This document shows positions 1 to 9,224 of a stretch of 47,245 nt of DNA, piece by piece. Source of the DNA: a bacterium BMS3Bbin05 (lineage in GTDB: Bacteria; Nitrospirota; Thermodesulfovibrionia; Thermodesulfovibrionales; BMS3Bbin05); the NCBI GenBank assembly GCA_002897855.1, contig BDTO01000006.1:1-47245 (forward strand), in the 5' to 3' direction. Made by a program: the position numbers and the translations under genes. The notes below the pieces were generated by a model. The model was given only the letters and a program-made list of their open reading frames with translations, was not told the DNA's origin and did not search any database. Position 1 is the stretch's first letter. Every line of letters starts with the position of its first letter.

Positions 1-125
1 TGTTTTTTATTTGCGTCATGTCCCGAAAGCATTCGGGACATCCGGAACTTATTGAAAAGAATAGATTCCGGCTTAAAGATTGCCGGAATGACAGATAGAG
101 AGACTTACTTTATACACAGACTCTA
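1..125. repeat. MITE copy A (left end cut by window)
   Basis: This stretch closely matches 46978-47121 and 47124-47245. It holds an inner hairpin at about 23-41 (TCCCGAA/TTCGGGA), a second with arms CCGGC/GCCGG, and ends in the terminal inverted repeat TATACACAGACTC followed by TA at 124-125. The left terminus lies outside the window. TA flanks and short terminal repeats fit a non-autonomous element mobilised by an IS630/mariner-type transposase (inference). It ends only 23 bp before the ribBA start codon, so any native ribBA leader has been displaced or interrupted. Confidence 0.75.
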
Positions 126-148
126 AACATGTATGCGAGGAGAGAATC

Positions 149-1366
149 ATGCGGCAAAAGTACAAATTCAACACAATAGAAGAAGCAATAAGTGATATAG
201 CAGCGGGGGAAATGGTAATCCTCGTTGATGACGAAGACAGGGAAAATGAAGGAGACCTCTGTATTGCTGCAGAGAAGATAACGCCTGAAGCGATAAACTT
301 CATGGCGAAGTACGGGAGGGGTCTGATCTGCCTCAGCCTCACGCCTGAAAGGGTTGATTTGCTGAAACTGAGGATGATGACAACTGAGAATACATCGCAA
401 TTCGGGACCGCCTTTACCATATCCATTGAGGCAAAAAAAGGCGTGACAACGGGCATTTCGGCTCATGACAGGGCAACAACCATATTAACGGCAATAAATC
501 CGGGGTCGGGGCCCGAAGACATCTCAAAACCGGGACACATATTTCCCCTCAGGGCCAGGCCCGGCGGTGTACTCCAGAGAGCCGGGCAGACTGAGGGTTC
601 TGTTGACCTTGCCAGGCTTGCAGGACTTACCCCGGCCGGGGTAATCTGTGAAATAATGGATGAAGACGGTACTATGGCAAGAGTACCCAGACTTATGGAG
701 TTTGCTGCCAGGCATAATATGAAAATAGTGACGGTCAAGGACCTGATTGAGTACAGAATGCGGAAAGAGCTGCTTGTGAAAAGGCTGGCCGAAGTTCCCC
801 TGCCGACCGAGTATGGAGGCATATTCAAGGCTATTGCGTTTGAAAATTCTGTTGACGACCACATCCATCTTGCACTTATAAAAGGAGATATAGGGCCTGA
901 GGACAAAGTGCTTGTCAGGGTACATTCAGAGTGCCTTACGGGCGATGTCTTCGGTTCGAAAAGATGTGATTGCGGAGACCAGCTCCATAAGGCAATGAAG
1001 AAAATCGACGAGGAAGGCAAGGGTGTAATCCTCTATATGAGACAGGAAGGAAGGGGTATAGGCCTTGCCAACAAACTCAGGGCTTATGAACTGCAGGATC
1101 AGGGGCTGGATACGGTTGAAGCAAATCTGAAACTGGGTTTCAAAGCTGATCTGAGAAATTATGGGATTGGTGCGCAGATACTGGTAAATATCGGGGTAAG
1201 AAATATCAGACTGATGACGAACAATCCTAAAAAGATTGTCGGGCTTGAAGGTTACGGTCTGAAAGTTGTCGATCGGGTTCCCCTCGAGACGAAACCGCTT
1301 GATACCAATATTGTATATCTCAAGACTAAAAAGAAGAAAATGGGACACATTCTCAATAAGGTATAG
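149..1366 (+). CDS. ribBA: RibBA: bifunctional DHBP synthase / GTP cyclohydrolase II
   Basis: This cytoplasmic enzyme supplies both branches of riboflavin synthesis. The N-terminal half converts ribulose 5-phosphate to 3,4-dihydroxy-2-butanone 4-phosphate, and the C-terminal half opens GTP to the pyrimidine precursor. The DHBP synthase signature [11 protein letters not shown] is at residues 27-37. The cyclohydrolase zinc site is C261-X10-C272-X-C274, followed by [13 protein letters not shown] near residue 298. The 405-residue length is usual for the fusion. A GAGGAGAG ribosome site precedes the ATG. It heads a run with ribH and nusB. No FMN riboswitch is visible because a MITE occupies the sequence to within 23 bp of the start. 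The ribD and riboflavin synthase genes are not in this window. Confidence 0.96.
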   Translation: MRQKYKFNTIEEAISDIAAGEMVILVDDEDRENEGDLCIAAEKITPEAINFMAKYGRGLICLSLTPERVDLLKLRMMTTENTSQFGTAFTISIEAKKGVTTGISAHDRATTILTAINPGSGPEDISKPGHIFPLRARPGGVLQRAGQTEGSVDLARLAGLTPAGVICEIMDEDGTMARVPRLMEFAARHNMKIVTVKDLIEYRMRKELLVKRLAEVPLPTEYGGIFKAIAFENSVDDHIHLALIKGDIGPEDKVLVRVHSECLTGDVFGSKRCDCGDQLHKAMKKIDEEGKGVILYMRQEGRGIGLANKLRAYELQDQGLDTVEANLKLGFKADLRNYGIGAQILVNIGVRNIRLMTNNPKKIVGLEGYGLKVVDRVPLETKPLDTNIVYLKTKKKKMGHILNKV

Positions 1367-1463
1367 CCCGGCTACTAAACAGGTTATGTCGGAAGTTTTA
1401 TGAAAATCAGGTAATAAACAAAACCACAGACTGAAACAATGGTAAATGACAACGGAGGTAGAC

Positions 1464-1928
1464 ATGAAAATATTCGAAGGGCAGTTAACAGCAAAGGGCC
1501 TTAAATTCTGTATCATTGCAAGCCGATTCAACGACTTTATAACATCCAGGCTCGTTGAAGGCGCTTCTGATGCACTCGTAAGACACGGGACAAAGGAAGA
1601 CGACATAGATGTCGTGAAGGTCCCCGGAGCCTTTGAGATACCTCTCATTGCGAAGAAGGCCGCTTCTTCAAAACGTTATAATGCCGTCATTGCCCTTGGT
1701 ACGGTCATCAGGGGCGCTACTCCCCACTTTGACCTTGTTGCCTCAGAGGCCGCAAAGGGTGTAGCCCAGGTATCACTCGAAACCGGTGTTCCTATATCCT
1801 TTGGCATAATCACATCCGACACAATTGAGCAGGCCATCGAAAGGGCGGGGAGCAAGAGCGGGAACAAGGGATGGGATGCCGCCATGGCGGCTATTGAGAT
1901 GTCGAACGTAGTTAAGTCACTGGAATAA
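1464..1928 (+). CDS. ribH: RibH: 6,7-dimethyl-8-ribityllumazine synthase
   Basis: Condenses 3,4-dihydroxy-2-butanone 4-phosphate with 5-amino-6-ribitylaminouracil, the penultimate step of riboflavin synthesis. The protein carries [12 protein letters not shown] with the catalytic His, and the C-terminal stretch [18 protein letters not shown] typical of the family. I chose ATG 1464 (MKIFEGQL, 154 residues) over the in-frame ATG at 1446 because a CGGAGGT site lies at 1453-1459, between the two. It follows ribBA after about 97 bp and precedes nusB by 36 bp, the common rib-nusB arrangement. Lumazine synthases form pentamers or 60-mer capsids; nothing here shows which. Confidence 0.95.
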   Translation: MKIFEGQLTAKGLKFCIIASRFNDFITSRLVEGASDALVRHGTKEDDIDVVKVPGAFEIPLIAKKAASSKRYNAVIALGTVIRGATPHFDLVASEAAKGVAQVSLETGVPISFGIITSDTIEQAIERAGSKSGNKGWDAAMAAIEMSNVVKSLE

Positions 1929-1964
1929 GAGTCTGCTCAAATCACTCATTTTGAGACATAACAG

Positions 1965-2378
1965 ATGAAAAGAAGACTGGCAAGAAGTTTTGCGCTTCAA
2001 TTGCTGTTTCAATATGATTTTACACACATTAACACCGCGGAATTGCTGGATGAATTCTGGAAAGAAAGAAAAGCCGACAAGTCCGTCAAAGAGTTTGCCA
2101 ACGAAATCTTCACCGGGACCGTAAATAATATCGGGCACATCGACGATACAATAAAAAAGACTGCCGAGCACTGGGTCCTTGGCAGGATGGCAATTGTGGA
2201 CAGAAATATATTGAGATTGGCTTCATATGAGATACTCTTCAGAGATGATATCCCGGCTGTTGTTTCAATTGACGAAGCTATAGAAATCGCAAAGAAATAC
2301 TCATCTACTGAATCGTCTTCCTTTATTAACGGCATACTGGACAAAATCTCAAAAAACCATCAAAAGGTCGGGAATTGA
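1965..2378 (+). CDS. nusB: NusB: transcription antitermination factor
   Basis: All-helical RNA-binding factor that, with NusE (S10), binds boxA and promotes antitermination of rRNA transcription. The 137-residue size is standard. Family motifs include the N-terminal MKRRLARSFALQLLFQYDF, the central LGRMAIVDRNILRLASYEIL and the C-terminal DEAIEIAKKYSSTESSSFINGILD. It lies directly after ribH, a widespread arrangement, and its TGA stop overlaps the TTG start of the phosphoesterase, implying translational coupling. Confidence 0.95.
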   Translation: MKRRLARSFALQLLFQYDFTHINTAELLDEFWKERKADKSVKEFANEIFTGTVNNIGHIDDTIKKTAEHWVLGRMAIVDRNILRLASYEILFRDDIPAVVSIDEAIEIAKKYSSTESSSFINGILDKISKNHQKVGN

Positions 2379-3103
2379 ATCGTTTTGCCGTCATATCGGA
2401 TGTACATTCAAATCTCGAAGCGCTCACTGCGGTTCTTTCCGAAATCAGCAAGAAAAATATACGGAAAATATTTTTTCTTGGAGACGCAGTCGGATACGGC
2501 TCCGACCCTGAGGAATGCGTCAAACTGTTAAAAAAAAGCTGTGAAAATCCCTGTCTGGGTAATCACGATCAGGCAATATTTGATACTTCCTGTCTGGATT
2601 ACTTCAACGAATATGCCCGCAATGCGATCTTATGGACAGTAAAAAATATTTCCGATGACTGCATAGAATATCTTAAATCAATGAAAATCATATATAAATT
2701 AAAGAGGGAAAATATCTGTACAGTTCATTCTTCACCCAGAGAACCCGATAAGTGGAGCTACCTGCTCACTCTTAAAGATATAGAACAGGGATTTCAATAT
2801 TTTGATGAGAAGATATGTTTTGTCGGTCACAGCCACATGCCGTTCATAGCAGAGCGTTCCCCTGCAGGCAGTATTGAACTGAGGAGAGAAAACCCGGCAA
2901 TGTGCTCCGCATCAAGGTATATAGTAAATGCCGGAAGTGTCGGTCAGCCGAGAGACGGTGATCCGCGGGCCTGCTATATTGCAGTTGCGAATGATTCAAT
3001 AGAAATAGTAAGAGTGAAGTATGATATTGAAAAAACTCAGCAGAAAATGTTAAAAGCAGAACTACCTTCCTTTCTGATCGAGAGGCTGTCAAAGGGGATA
3101 TGA
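2375..3103 (+). CDS. Metallophosphoesterase (YfcE/MJ0936-like)
   Basis: A calcineurin-like phosphoesterase of 242 residues. The dinuclear metal ligands are visible in order: D-V-H in ISDVHSNLEAL near the N terminus, GDAVGYG, GNHD, the VHSSP histidine and GHSHMPF. The tail NAGSVGQPRDGDPRACYI is typical of small single-domain family members, which hydrolyse phosphodiesters or phosphoproteins in vitro. The natural substrate cannot be read from the sequence. The start is TTG at 2375, overlapping the nusB stop by 4 bp, with an AAAGGTCGGG site just upstream. The overlap places it in the rib-nusB operon. Confidence 0.88.
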   Translation: MNRFAVISDVHSNLEALTAVLSEISKKNIRKIFFLGDAVGYGSDPEECVKLLKKSCENPCLGNHDQAIFDTSCLDYFNEYARNAILWTVKNISDDCIEYLKSMKIIYKLKRENICTVHSSPREPDKWSYLLTLKDIEQGFQYFDEKICFVGHSHMPFIAERSPAGSIELRRENPAMCSASRYIVNAGSVGQPRDGDPRACYIAVANDSIEIVRVKYDIEKTQQKMLKAELPSFLIERLSKGI

Positions 3104-3406
3104 GAAACGAGCCCCATTCACCGCTCAGGTCGCAGAGACCGCAGAAAGATGAGAGAATATTTTCAGCCAAAACAGAAAACATAAGAACATTGTTAAAAAA
3201 AGGAATATTTTAAAAGGCTGTGAAAGCCGGTGGCAAAAAAGAATTCTTTATTTTCTGCGTACTCAGTGTTCTCTGCGGTAATATATAAAATAAGGCTTAA
3301 AGGCTTTATATAATAACATCGTGAACCATTGAGAAAGCATCAAAGACAGAGAGTCACGGAAAAAGAAGGCCATAGAGAAAGATAACGCATAACATGATTG
3401 AGTGAC
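3104..3406. other. Intergenic stretch with degenerate repeat arms
   Basis: No convincing gene is present. Near 3130-3150 there is a GCAGAGACCGCAGAAAGA stretch. Near 3255-3285 there is a partly complementary TTTCTGCG...TTCTCTGCGG stretch. The two look like the degraded ends of an old repeat, but the match is imperfect. The rest is AT-rich. Confidence 0.4.
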
Positions 3407-3483
3407 AAATCCCCCTTAATCCCCCTTTGCCAGAGGGGGAAAGAGCAATCTCCCACTTTGGAAAAGGGGGCAAGGGGGGATTT
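3407..3483. repeat. C/G-rich palindromic repeat
   Basis: A 77-bp inverted repeat lies in the purB leader. It begins AAATCCCCCTTAATCCCCC and ends in the imperfect complement GGGGGCAAGGGGGGATTT. Such runs are common dispersed extragenic palindromes in environmental anaerobes. A related, less regular run occurs near 27147-27176. It could act as a transcript structure before purB, but no function is proven. Confidence 0.65.
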
Positions 3484-3593
3484 TCCAATACTTTTTGATA
3501 TTAATCTTTTGAGATTCCATTATATTAAAAATGGGTATACGATGTTATGATAGCAACCACTTAATAGTTATAAGAACTGGAAGGGAGATACTT

Positions 3594-4889
3594 ATGATAG
3601 AACGCTATACGCGCCCTGAGATGGGAAAACTCTGGACATTGGAGGCAAAATACGGAAAATGGCTTGAGGTTGAGATTGCTGTATGCGAGTCATGGGCGGA
3701 AATGAAAAAGATACCCCGGCGCTCTCTCGCGACAATCAGAGAAAAAGCCGACTTCGATGTAAAGAGGATAGAGGAGATCGAAAAAACAGTAAAGCATGAT
3801 GTCATAGCCTTCCTCACATCTGTTGCAGAACATGTCGGGCCGGACTCCCGCTATGTTCACAAGGGGCTTACATCATCCGATGTTGTGGATACGGCCCAGG
3901 CACTCCTGATGCGTGACGCCGCCGACATAATACTCAGGGACATAACTGATTTAATGCATGTCCTGAAGGGAAAGGCATATGAGTACAAGGATACCCCCTG
4001 CATAGGCAGGAGCCACGGCATCCATGCAGAACCGATGACATTCGGTCTTAAGTTTGCCCTGTGGCACGAGGATATGAAGCGCAACCTGAAGCGTTTGAAA
4101 AACTCAAGAAAGACCATAAGCACCGGAAAGCTGTCAGGCGCAGTAGGCACATTCTCCAATATCCCCGTAGAAATAGAAACAAAAGTATGTAAAAAACTCA
4201 GGCTCTTGCCCGAACCCGTTGCAACACAGGTCGTCCAGAGAGACAGGCATGCGGAATTCATGTCTGCACTGGCCATCATTGCGGCATCTATTGAAAAAAT
4301 CGCTATAGAGATAAGGCATCTTCAGAGGACCGAGGTACTCGAAGCCGAAGAGCCTTTCAGTAAAGGACAAAAGGGTTCATCTGCAATGCCTCACAAGAGA
4401 AATCCGGTAGGCAGTGAAAACCTGTCCGGGCTTGCGCGTGTGGTAAGGAGCAATGCTCTGGCATCTTTTGAAAATATAGCGCTCTGGCATGAGAGGGATA
4501 TCAGCCACTCATCGGTCGAGAGGATTGTTATTCCGGACAGCTGCATACTCGTTGACTATATGCTGAACAGACTAACGGACATCATTACCGGAATGCACGT
4601 ATACCCCAGGCGCATGAAGGAAAACATGAAACGGAGTTACGGCCTCTATAACTCACAAAGGGTGCTTCTGGCGCTCACTGAAAAAGGCATTACCCGTGAA
4701 AAGGCATACAAACTCGTACAGCGAAATGCAATGAAGAGCTGGGAACGGGGCATTGAGTTCAGGAAACTCCTGGCCGGAGACAAGGAAATCAGGAAGTATC
4801 TCACGGCAAAGGAATTGAATGATATCTTCGAGCTGAAGCATTATCTGAAAAATATAGATTATATTTTTAAAAGGGTCTTCGGGAAGTAA
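3594..4889 (+). CDS. purB: PurB: adenylosuccinate lyase
   Basis: Cleaves SAICAR to AICAR and adenylosuccinate to AMP, releasing fumarate. Superfamily signatures are GLTSSDVVDTAQALL, GRSHGIHAEPMTFGLKFALW (catalytic His), and SSAMPHKRNPVGSENLSG carrying the flexible catalytic serine loop. The protein is 431 residues from ATG 3594 (MIERYTRPEMGKLW), preceded by AAGGGA. An upstream in-frame ATG at 3531 would add a 21-residue extension unlike the family and has no ribosome site. purL follows after 60 bp, giving a small purine operon. Confidence 0.95.
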   Translation: MIERYTRPEMGKLWTLEAKYGKWLEVEIAVCESWAEMKKIPRRSLATIREKADFDVKRIEEIEKTVKHDVIAFLTSVAEHVGPDSRYVHKGLTSSDVVDTAQALLMRDAADIILRDITDLMHVLKGKAYEYKDTPCIGRSHGIHAEPMTFGLKFALWHEDMKRNLKRLKNSRKTISTGKLSGAVGTFSNIPVEIETKVCKKLRLLPEPVATQVVQRDRHAEFMSALAIIAASIEKIAIEIRHLQRTEVLEAEEPFSKGQKGSSAMPHKRNPVGSENLSGLARVVRSNALASFENIALWHERDISHSSVERIVIPDSCILVDYMLNRLTDIITGMHVYPRRMKENMKRSYGLYNSQRVLLALTEKGITREKAYKLVQRNAMKSWERGIEFRKLLAGDKEIRKYLTAKELNDIFELKHYLKNIDYIFKRVFGK

Positions 4890-4949
4890 TTTTCTGACGC
4901 CCTGCCGATTAAGCCGGATAATTCATCAACCATATTAAAGGAGAATGAA

Positions 4950-7900
4950 TTGCCTTTAATTTACAGATATAGAAAGCCTGCTATAACTGAAGCAGAGAAA
5001 AACGAACTCCTTTCGCATGCCATAACTGAAGTTTCCGGCAATATAACGGACATAGAAACGGAGTACTGTTTCTATGTCGAATCATCCGAAGACCTTTCAG
5101 GGAAAGAACTGGGAATACTCCGCTGGCTTTTAAGCGAAACTTTTGAACCGGATAATTACTCGGAAAATTCTTTTCTCAGAGAGCAACCTTCTTCCCTGAT
5201 AGTCGAGGTCGGCCCAAGGATGAACTTCACTACATCCTGGTCTACAAATGCCGTATCCGTCTGCCGTTCGTGCGGTCTCACAAAAATCAGCCGCATCGAA
5301 CGGTCCCGCAGATACAAGTTGAGCGCCGGCAATGACCTGGGTACTGAAACATCAAAAAAGATGACAGCCTCTTTTCTCCCCCTCGTGCACGACAGGATGA
5401 CGGAATGTCATTATCCCGAAAGACTGCTGACATTCGAGACGGGCGTTCGCCCAAAGCCGGTATTTACGGTCCCCCTTATAGAAGAGGGCAAAGATGCTTT
5501 AAGGCGCATAAACAGGGAGATGGGTCTTGGACTGGATGACTGGGACGTTGATTACTATTACAACCTTTTTGCAAACGACATCGGCAGGAACCCCACGAAC
5601 GTTGAGTGCTTTGATCTCGGCCAGTCAAACAGCGAGCACTCCCGCCACTGGTTTTTCAAGGGCAAACTCATTATAGATGGAAAGGAGATGCCCGAAAACC
5701 TGATGCAGGTCCTGAGTGCTCCGCTCAGGGAAAACAGTCGTAACAGTGTAATCGCTTTCAGCGATAATTCCAGTGCAATACATGGCTTTGAAATGGACAC
5801 CATTATACCCGGAAACCCCGGACAATCGTCTCAACTGTACAGGAAAAGATTGCAGTATCATATAATATTCACTGCGGAGACCCACAATTTCCCGACCGGC
5901 GTCGCGCCGTTTCCGGGTGCGGAGACCGGAACCGGCGGCAGGATACGGGACGTGCATGCAACCGGCAAGGGAAGCCTTGTAGTAGCAGGAACTGCGGCAT
6001 ACTGTGTCGGGAACCTCTGCATCCCCGGATACAGACTTCCGTGGGAAGACGAATCATTTATATATCCCTCCAATTTAGCTACACCTCTCGAAATAGAGAT
6101 AGAGGCGAGCAGCGGAGCTTCTGATTACGGAAACAAGTTCGGTGAGCCGGTCATTCAGGGATTCACCCGCTCATTCGGGCTCAGACTGCCTGATGGAGAG
6201 AGAAGAGAGTGGATAAAGCCGATCATGTTCACCGGCGGAGTCGGACAGATAGATGCCGGGCATATCGCAAAGGGCGCCCCTCAAAAGGGGATGCTCGTAG
6301 TAAAACTCGGCGGGCCGGCCTACCGGATTGGAATCGGTGGCGGCGCGGCTTCAAGCATGATCCAGGGAGAAAACATTGAAGAACTCGATTTCAGCGCCGT
6401 CCAGCGCGGCGATGCCGAAATGGAACAGAAAACGAACAGGGTAATACGTGCCTGCGTGGAAATGGGAGAGGATAATCCCGTTGTCAGCATACATGATCAG
6501 GGCGCGGGCGGCAACTCCAATGTAGTCAAGGAGATAATTTATCCTGCGGGGGCAAAGATAGAGATACGCAACGTCCTCCTTGGTGACAATACACTGTCCG
6601 TCCTCGAGATATGGGGTGCCGAATACCAGGAAAATGATTGCCTCCTGATTGATGCCGGCAAGATCGATGTATTTGACAGGTTATGCGAACGCGAAAAGTC
6701 CCCTTATTCCGTCATAGGTGAAATTACCGGGGACGGATACATTATTCTTCATGACTCCTCAAACGACACTAACCCGGAAAATCTCGATCTCTCAAAAGTT
6801 CTCGGCAGGATGCCGCAGAAGACATTCAGATTTGAGACAATCCGGCCGGGGCTTGAGCCCATAAACCTGCCTGCAAAAGCAACTGTCCGGGATGTGCTTG
6901 AAAGGGTTCTGAAGCTCCTTTCCGTCGGTTCAAAGAGGTTTCTTACCAACAAGGTTGACCGAAGCGTTACAGGCCTTATCGCACAGCAGCAGTGTACAGG
7001 GCCGCTCCAGTTGGCGCTATCCGATGTCGCGGTCATTGCCCAGAGTCATTTCAGCCGGACGGGCGCCGCAATCTCCATTGGAGAACAGCCTGTTAAAGGA
7101 TTGATCAGTCCGTCTGCCATGGCGAGGATGAGTACAGGTGAGGCCCTTACGAACATTGTCTGGGCCAATGTCACGGCACTTGAAGATATCAAGTTTTCGG
7201 GAAACTGGATGTGGGCGGCAAAACTCCCGGGCGAAGGCGCAAAACTCTATGAAGCCGCCGTTGCTCTTCGGGACATACTGATTGAGTTGGGCACAGCAAT
7301 TGACGGCGGCAAGGACAGCCTTTCCATGGCGGCGCTTGTCCGGGGAAAGGACGGGAACCCGGAAGTGGTCAAGGCCCCCGGGAGCCTTGTTATGTCTGCC
7401 TATGTTACCTGTCCCGATATATACAGTGTCGTAACACCCGACATTAAAAAGCCCGGAAAGAGCGGGCTTATTCATATTGATCTGGGAGAAGGCAGATACC
7501 GCCTCGGCGGTTCCGCACTCGCACATGTCTACGGGCAGGTGGGAAATGAATCACCGGATGCCGACAATCCGGGACTTCTCAAAAAAGTATTCAATGCAGT
7601 GCAGAGTTTTATCAAAGATGACCTGATTCTTTCGGGTCATGACATAAGCGACGGCGGTCTTGTCACGACTATCCTCGAGATGGCCTTCGGCGGCAATTGC
7701 GGGGTCGACATCGATGTGGCCTCCGGATTGAAAGGGGCGGGAGAACCTTCTCATTCCGCATTCCCCGTCCTCTTTGCTGAAGAACTCGGTCTTGTTTTTG
7801 AGTATGCGCTTGCCAACGAAGAGACAATCACAGGGAAGCTTAAAGATGAAGGTATACCGTTTAATACCATAGGTAAGCCGATTGCCGAAAAGATAATAAA

Positions 7901-8921
7901 GATAAGAATCAATGGAGAAGAATTTCTCCATGAATCCATGCCTGGACTCAGGCAGGCGTGGGAAGAAACGAGCTATCAGATAGACAGGAGACAGGCAGAT
8001 CCCGGATGTATAGATGAAGAAAAGAATGTTATCTTCAACAGAAAAGGCCCTGAATTCAATCTTACCTTTACACCTGAGCCCACTTCTCCTGAACTGCTGG
8101 ACAGGAAGGATAGACCTGAAATTGCAATCATAAGGGAGGAAGGGAGCAACAGCGACCGTGAGATGGCATCCGCCTTTTATCAGTCGGGATTTGAAGTCCG
8201 GGACGTTACGATGACGGATATTATCAGAGACAGGATTACACTTGACAAATTCAGTGGCATTGCCTTTGTCGGCGGATTCAGTTATGCCGATGTCCTGGAT
8301 TCCGCAAAAGGCTGGGCCGGAGTGATCAGGTTGAATCCGAAAGTCTATGAAGAGTTTGAGAAATTCTATCAGAGAGGAGACACCTTCAGCCTCGGTGTAT
8401 GCAATGGCTGTCAGCTCATGGCACTTCTCGGGTGGGTCCCGTGGAAGGGTATTGATGATGCAATTCAGCCCCGTTTCATTCGCAACAGGTCGGGCAGGTT
8501 TGAGTCAAGATTCTCTACGGTTAAAATCCTTGAAAGTCCGTCCATCATGCTCGGAGGCATGGAAGGTTCCGTCCTCGGCGTATGGATCGCACATGGTGAA
8601 GGAAGGGCATATTTTCATGATGAGAAAATAATGAAAGATATTCTGGACAAGAATCTGGCTCCGGTCAGATTTGTTGACGATAACCGCAATCCGACAGAGG
8701 CCTATCCATTCAATCCAAACGGCTCTCCACAGGGCATATCGGCGCTATGCTCACCGGACGGCCGCCACCTTGCCATGATGCCGCACCCCGAGCGGACATT
8801 CATCGGGTGGCAGTGGGCATGGATGCCGGAGGAGTGGAGGAAAGAACTCCGGGCGTCCCCCTGGCTCAGGATGTTCCAGAATGCAAGGAAGTGGTGTGAA
8901 GAGAGAAATATAAGTGGATAG
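4950..8921 (+). CDS. purL: PurL: single-chain FGAM synthase with glutaminase domain
   Basis: Phosphoribosylformylglycinamidine synthase, the fourth step of purine synthesis. The 1323 residues place it with the large single-chain enzymes, so separate PurS and PurQ are not expected. The N-terminal PurS-like region is followed by synthetase domains with QSNSEHSRHWFFKG and ETHNFPTGVAPFPGAETGTG. The C-terminal class I amidotransferase carries the nucleophile Cys in GVCNGCQLMALLGW and the His-Glu pair in MMPHPERTF. The start is TTG at 4950, five bases after AAAGGAGAA. It ends 6 bp from the convergent hgcB stop, with no terminator between. Confidence 0.96.
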   Translation: MPLIYRYRKPAITEAEKNELLSHAITEVSGNITDIETEYCFYVESSEDLSGKELGILRWLLSETFEPDNYSENSFLREQPSSLIVEVGPRMNFTTSWSTNAVSVCRSCGLTKISRIERSRRYKLSAGNDLGTETSKKMTASFLPLVHDRMTECHYPERLLTFETGVRPKPVFTVPLIEEGKDALRRINREMGLGLDDWDVDYYYNLFANDIGRNPTNVECFDLGQSNSEHSRHWFFKGKLIIDGKEMPENLMQVLSAPLRENSRNSVIAFSDNSSAIHGFEMDTIIPGNPGQSSQLYRKRLQYHIIFTAETHNFPTGVAPFPGAETGTGGRIRDVHATGKGSLVVAGTAAYCVGNLCIPGYRLPWEDESFIYPSNLATPLEIEIEASSGASDYGNKFGEPVIQGFTRSFGLRLPDGERREWIKPIMFTGGVGQIDAGHIAKGAPQKGMLVVKLGGPAYRIGIGGGAASSMIQGENIEELDFSAVQRGDAEMEQKTNRVIRACVEMGEDNPVVSIHDQGAGGNSNVVKEIIYPAGAKIEIRNVLLGDNTLSVLEIWGAEYQENDCLLIDAGKIDVFDRLCEREKSPYSVIGEITGDGYIILHDSSNDTNPENLDLSKVLGRMPQKTFRFETIRPGLEPINLPAKATVRDVLERVLKLLSVGSKRFLTNKVDRSVTGLIAQQQCTGPLQLALSDVAVIAQSHFSRTGAAISIGEQPVKGLISPSAMARMSTGEALTNIVWANVTALEDIKFSGNWMWAAKLPGEGAKLYEAAVALRDILIELGTAIDGGKDSLSMAALVRGKDGNPEVVKAPGSLVMSAYVTCPDIYSVVTPDIKKPGKSGLIHIDLGEGRYRLGGSALAHVYGQVGNESPDADNPGLLKKVFNAVQSFIKDDLILSGHDISDGGLVTTILEMAFGGNCGVDIDVASGLKGAGEPSHSAFPVLFAEELGLVFEYALANEETITGKLKDEGIPFNTIGKPIAEKIIKIRINGEEFLHESMPGLRQAWEETSYQIDRRQADPGCIDEEKNVIFNRKGPEFNLTFTPEPTSPELLDRKDRPEIAIIREEGSNSDREMASAFYQSGFEVRDVTMTDIIRDRITLDKFSGIAFVGGFSYADVLDSAKGWAGVIRLNPKVYEEFEKFYQRGDTFSLGVCNGCQLMALLGWVPWKGIDDAIQPRFIRNRSGRFESRFSTVKILESPSIMLGGMEGSVLGVWIAHGEGRAYFHDEKIMKDILDKNLAPVRFVDDNRNPTEAYPFNPNGSPQGISALCSPDGRHLAMMPHPERTFIGWQWAWMPEEWRKELRASPWLRMFQNARKWCEERNISG

Positions 8922-8927
8922 AACGTA

Positions 8928-9224
8928 TCAGCAACAGGCGCTTTTACTGTCGGTTCCGTTGCAGTCGCAGGCAGGCTCGCCGCCATACAGAATGCTGTTG
9001 ATAACCGCAGATGCACAACCCACGCCGGAGTTGACCTTAATAGCGCCGAACTCACAGTTGTTCGTGCAGGCTCCGCACTCCATGCAAAGGTCTTTGTCCG
9101 TAATATGCGCCTTCTTTTCATTAATCTCAAAGACGCCGTGAGGGCATACCTCGACACACCTGCCGCAGCCGGTGCACTTTTCCGGGCTGAATTCAAGCGT
9201 TGTAACATTGGCAAGATACTTCAT
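8928..9224 (-). CDS. hgcB: HgcB: 2[4Fe-4S] ferredoxin of mercury methylation
   Basis: Electron donor thought to keep the HgcA corrinoid reduced during mercury methylation. In the 98-residue form, cluster ligands are C17-X2-C20-X2-C23-X3-C27 and C47-X2-C50-X2-C53-X3-C57. The additional HgcB hallmarks are present: a conserved Cys in GVGCAS (C70) and a C-terminal Cys pair (C97, C98), both implicated in mercury binding in the family. There is a further pair at C86 and C88. ATG 9224 overlaps the hgcA TGA by 4 bp, so translation is coupled; a GTG at 9236 is a weaker alternative. Assignment to HgcB rather than a generic ferredoxin rests on the Cys tail and on adjacency to hgcA. Confidence 0.95.
   Translation of the reverse strand: MKYLANVTTLEFSPEKCTGCGRCVEVCPHGVFEINEKKAHITDKDLCMECGACTNNCEFGAIKVNSGVGCASAVINSILYGGEPACDCNGTDSKSACC

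Noticed and set aside
1-148. FMN riboswitch upstream of ribBA
   Set aside because: The sequence is MITE; no RFN core motifs are recognisable.
8928-9224. Generic bacterial ferredoxin
   Set aside because: The GVGCAS cysteine, the C-terminal Cys pair and the overlap with hgcA identify HgcB.
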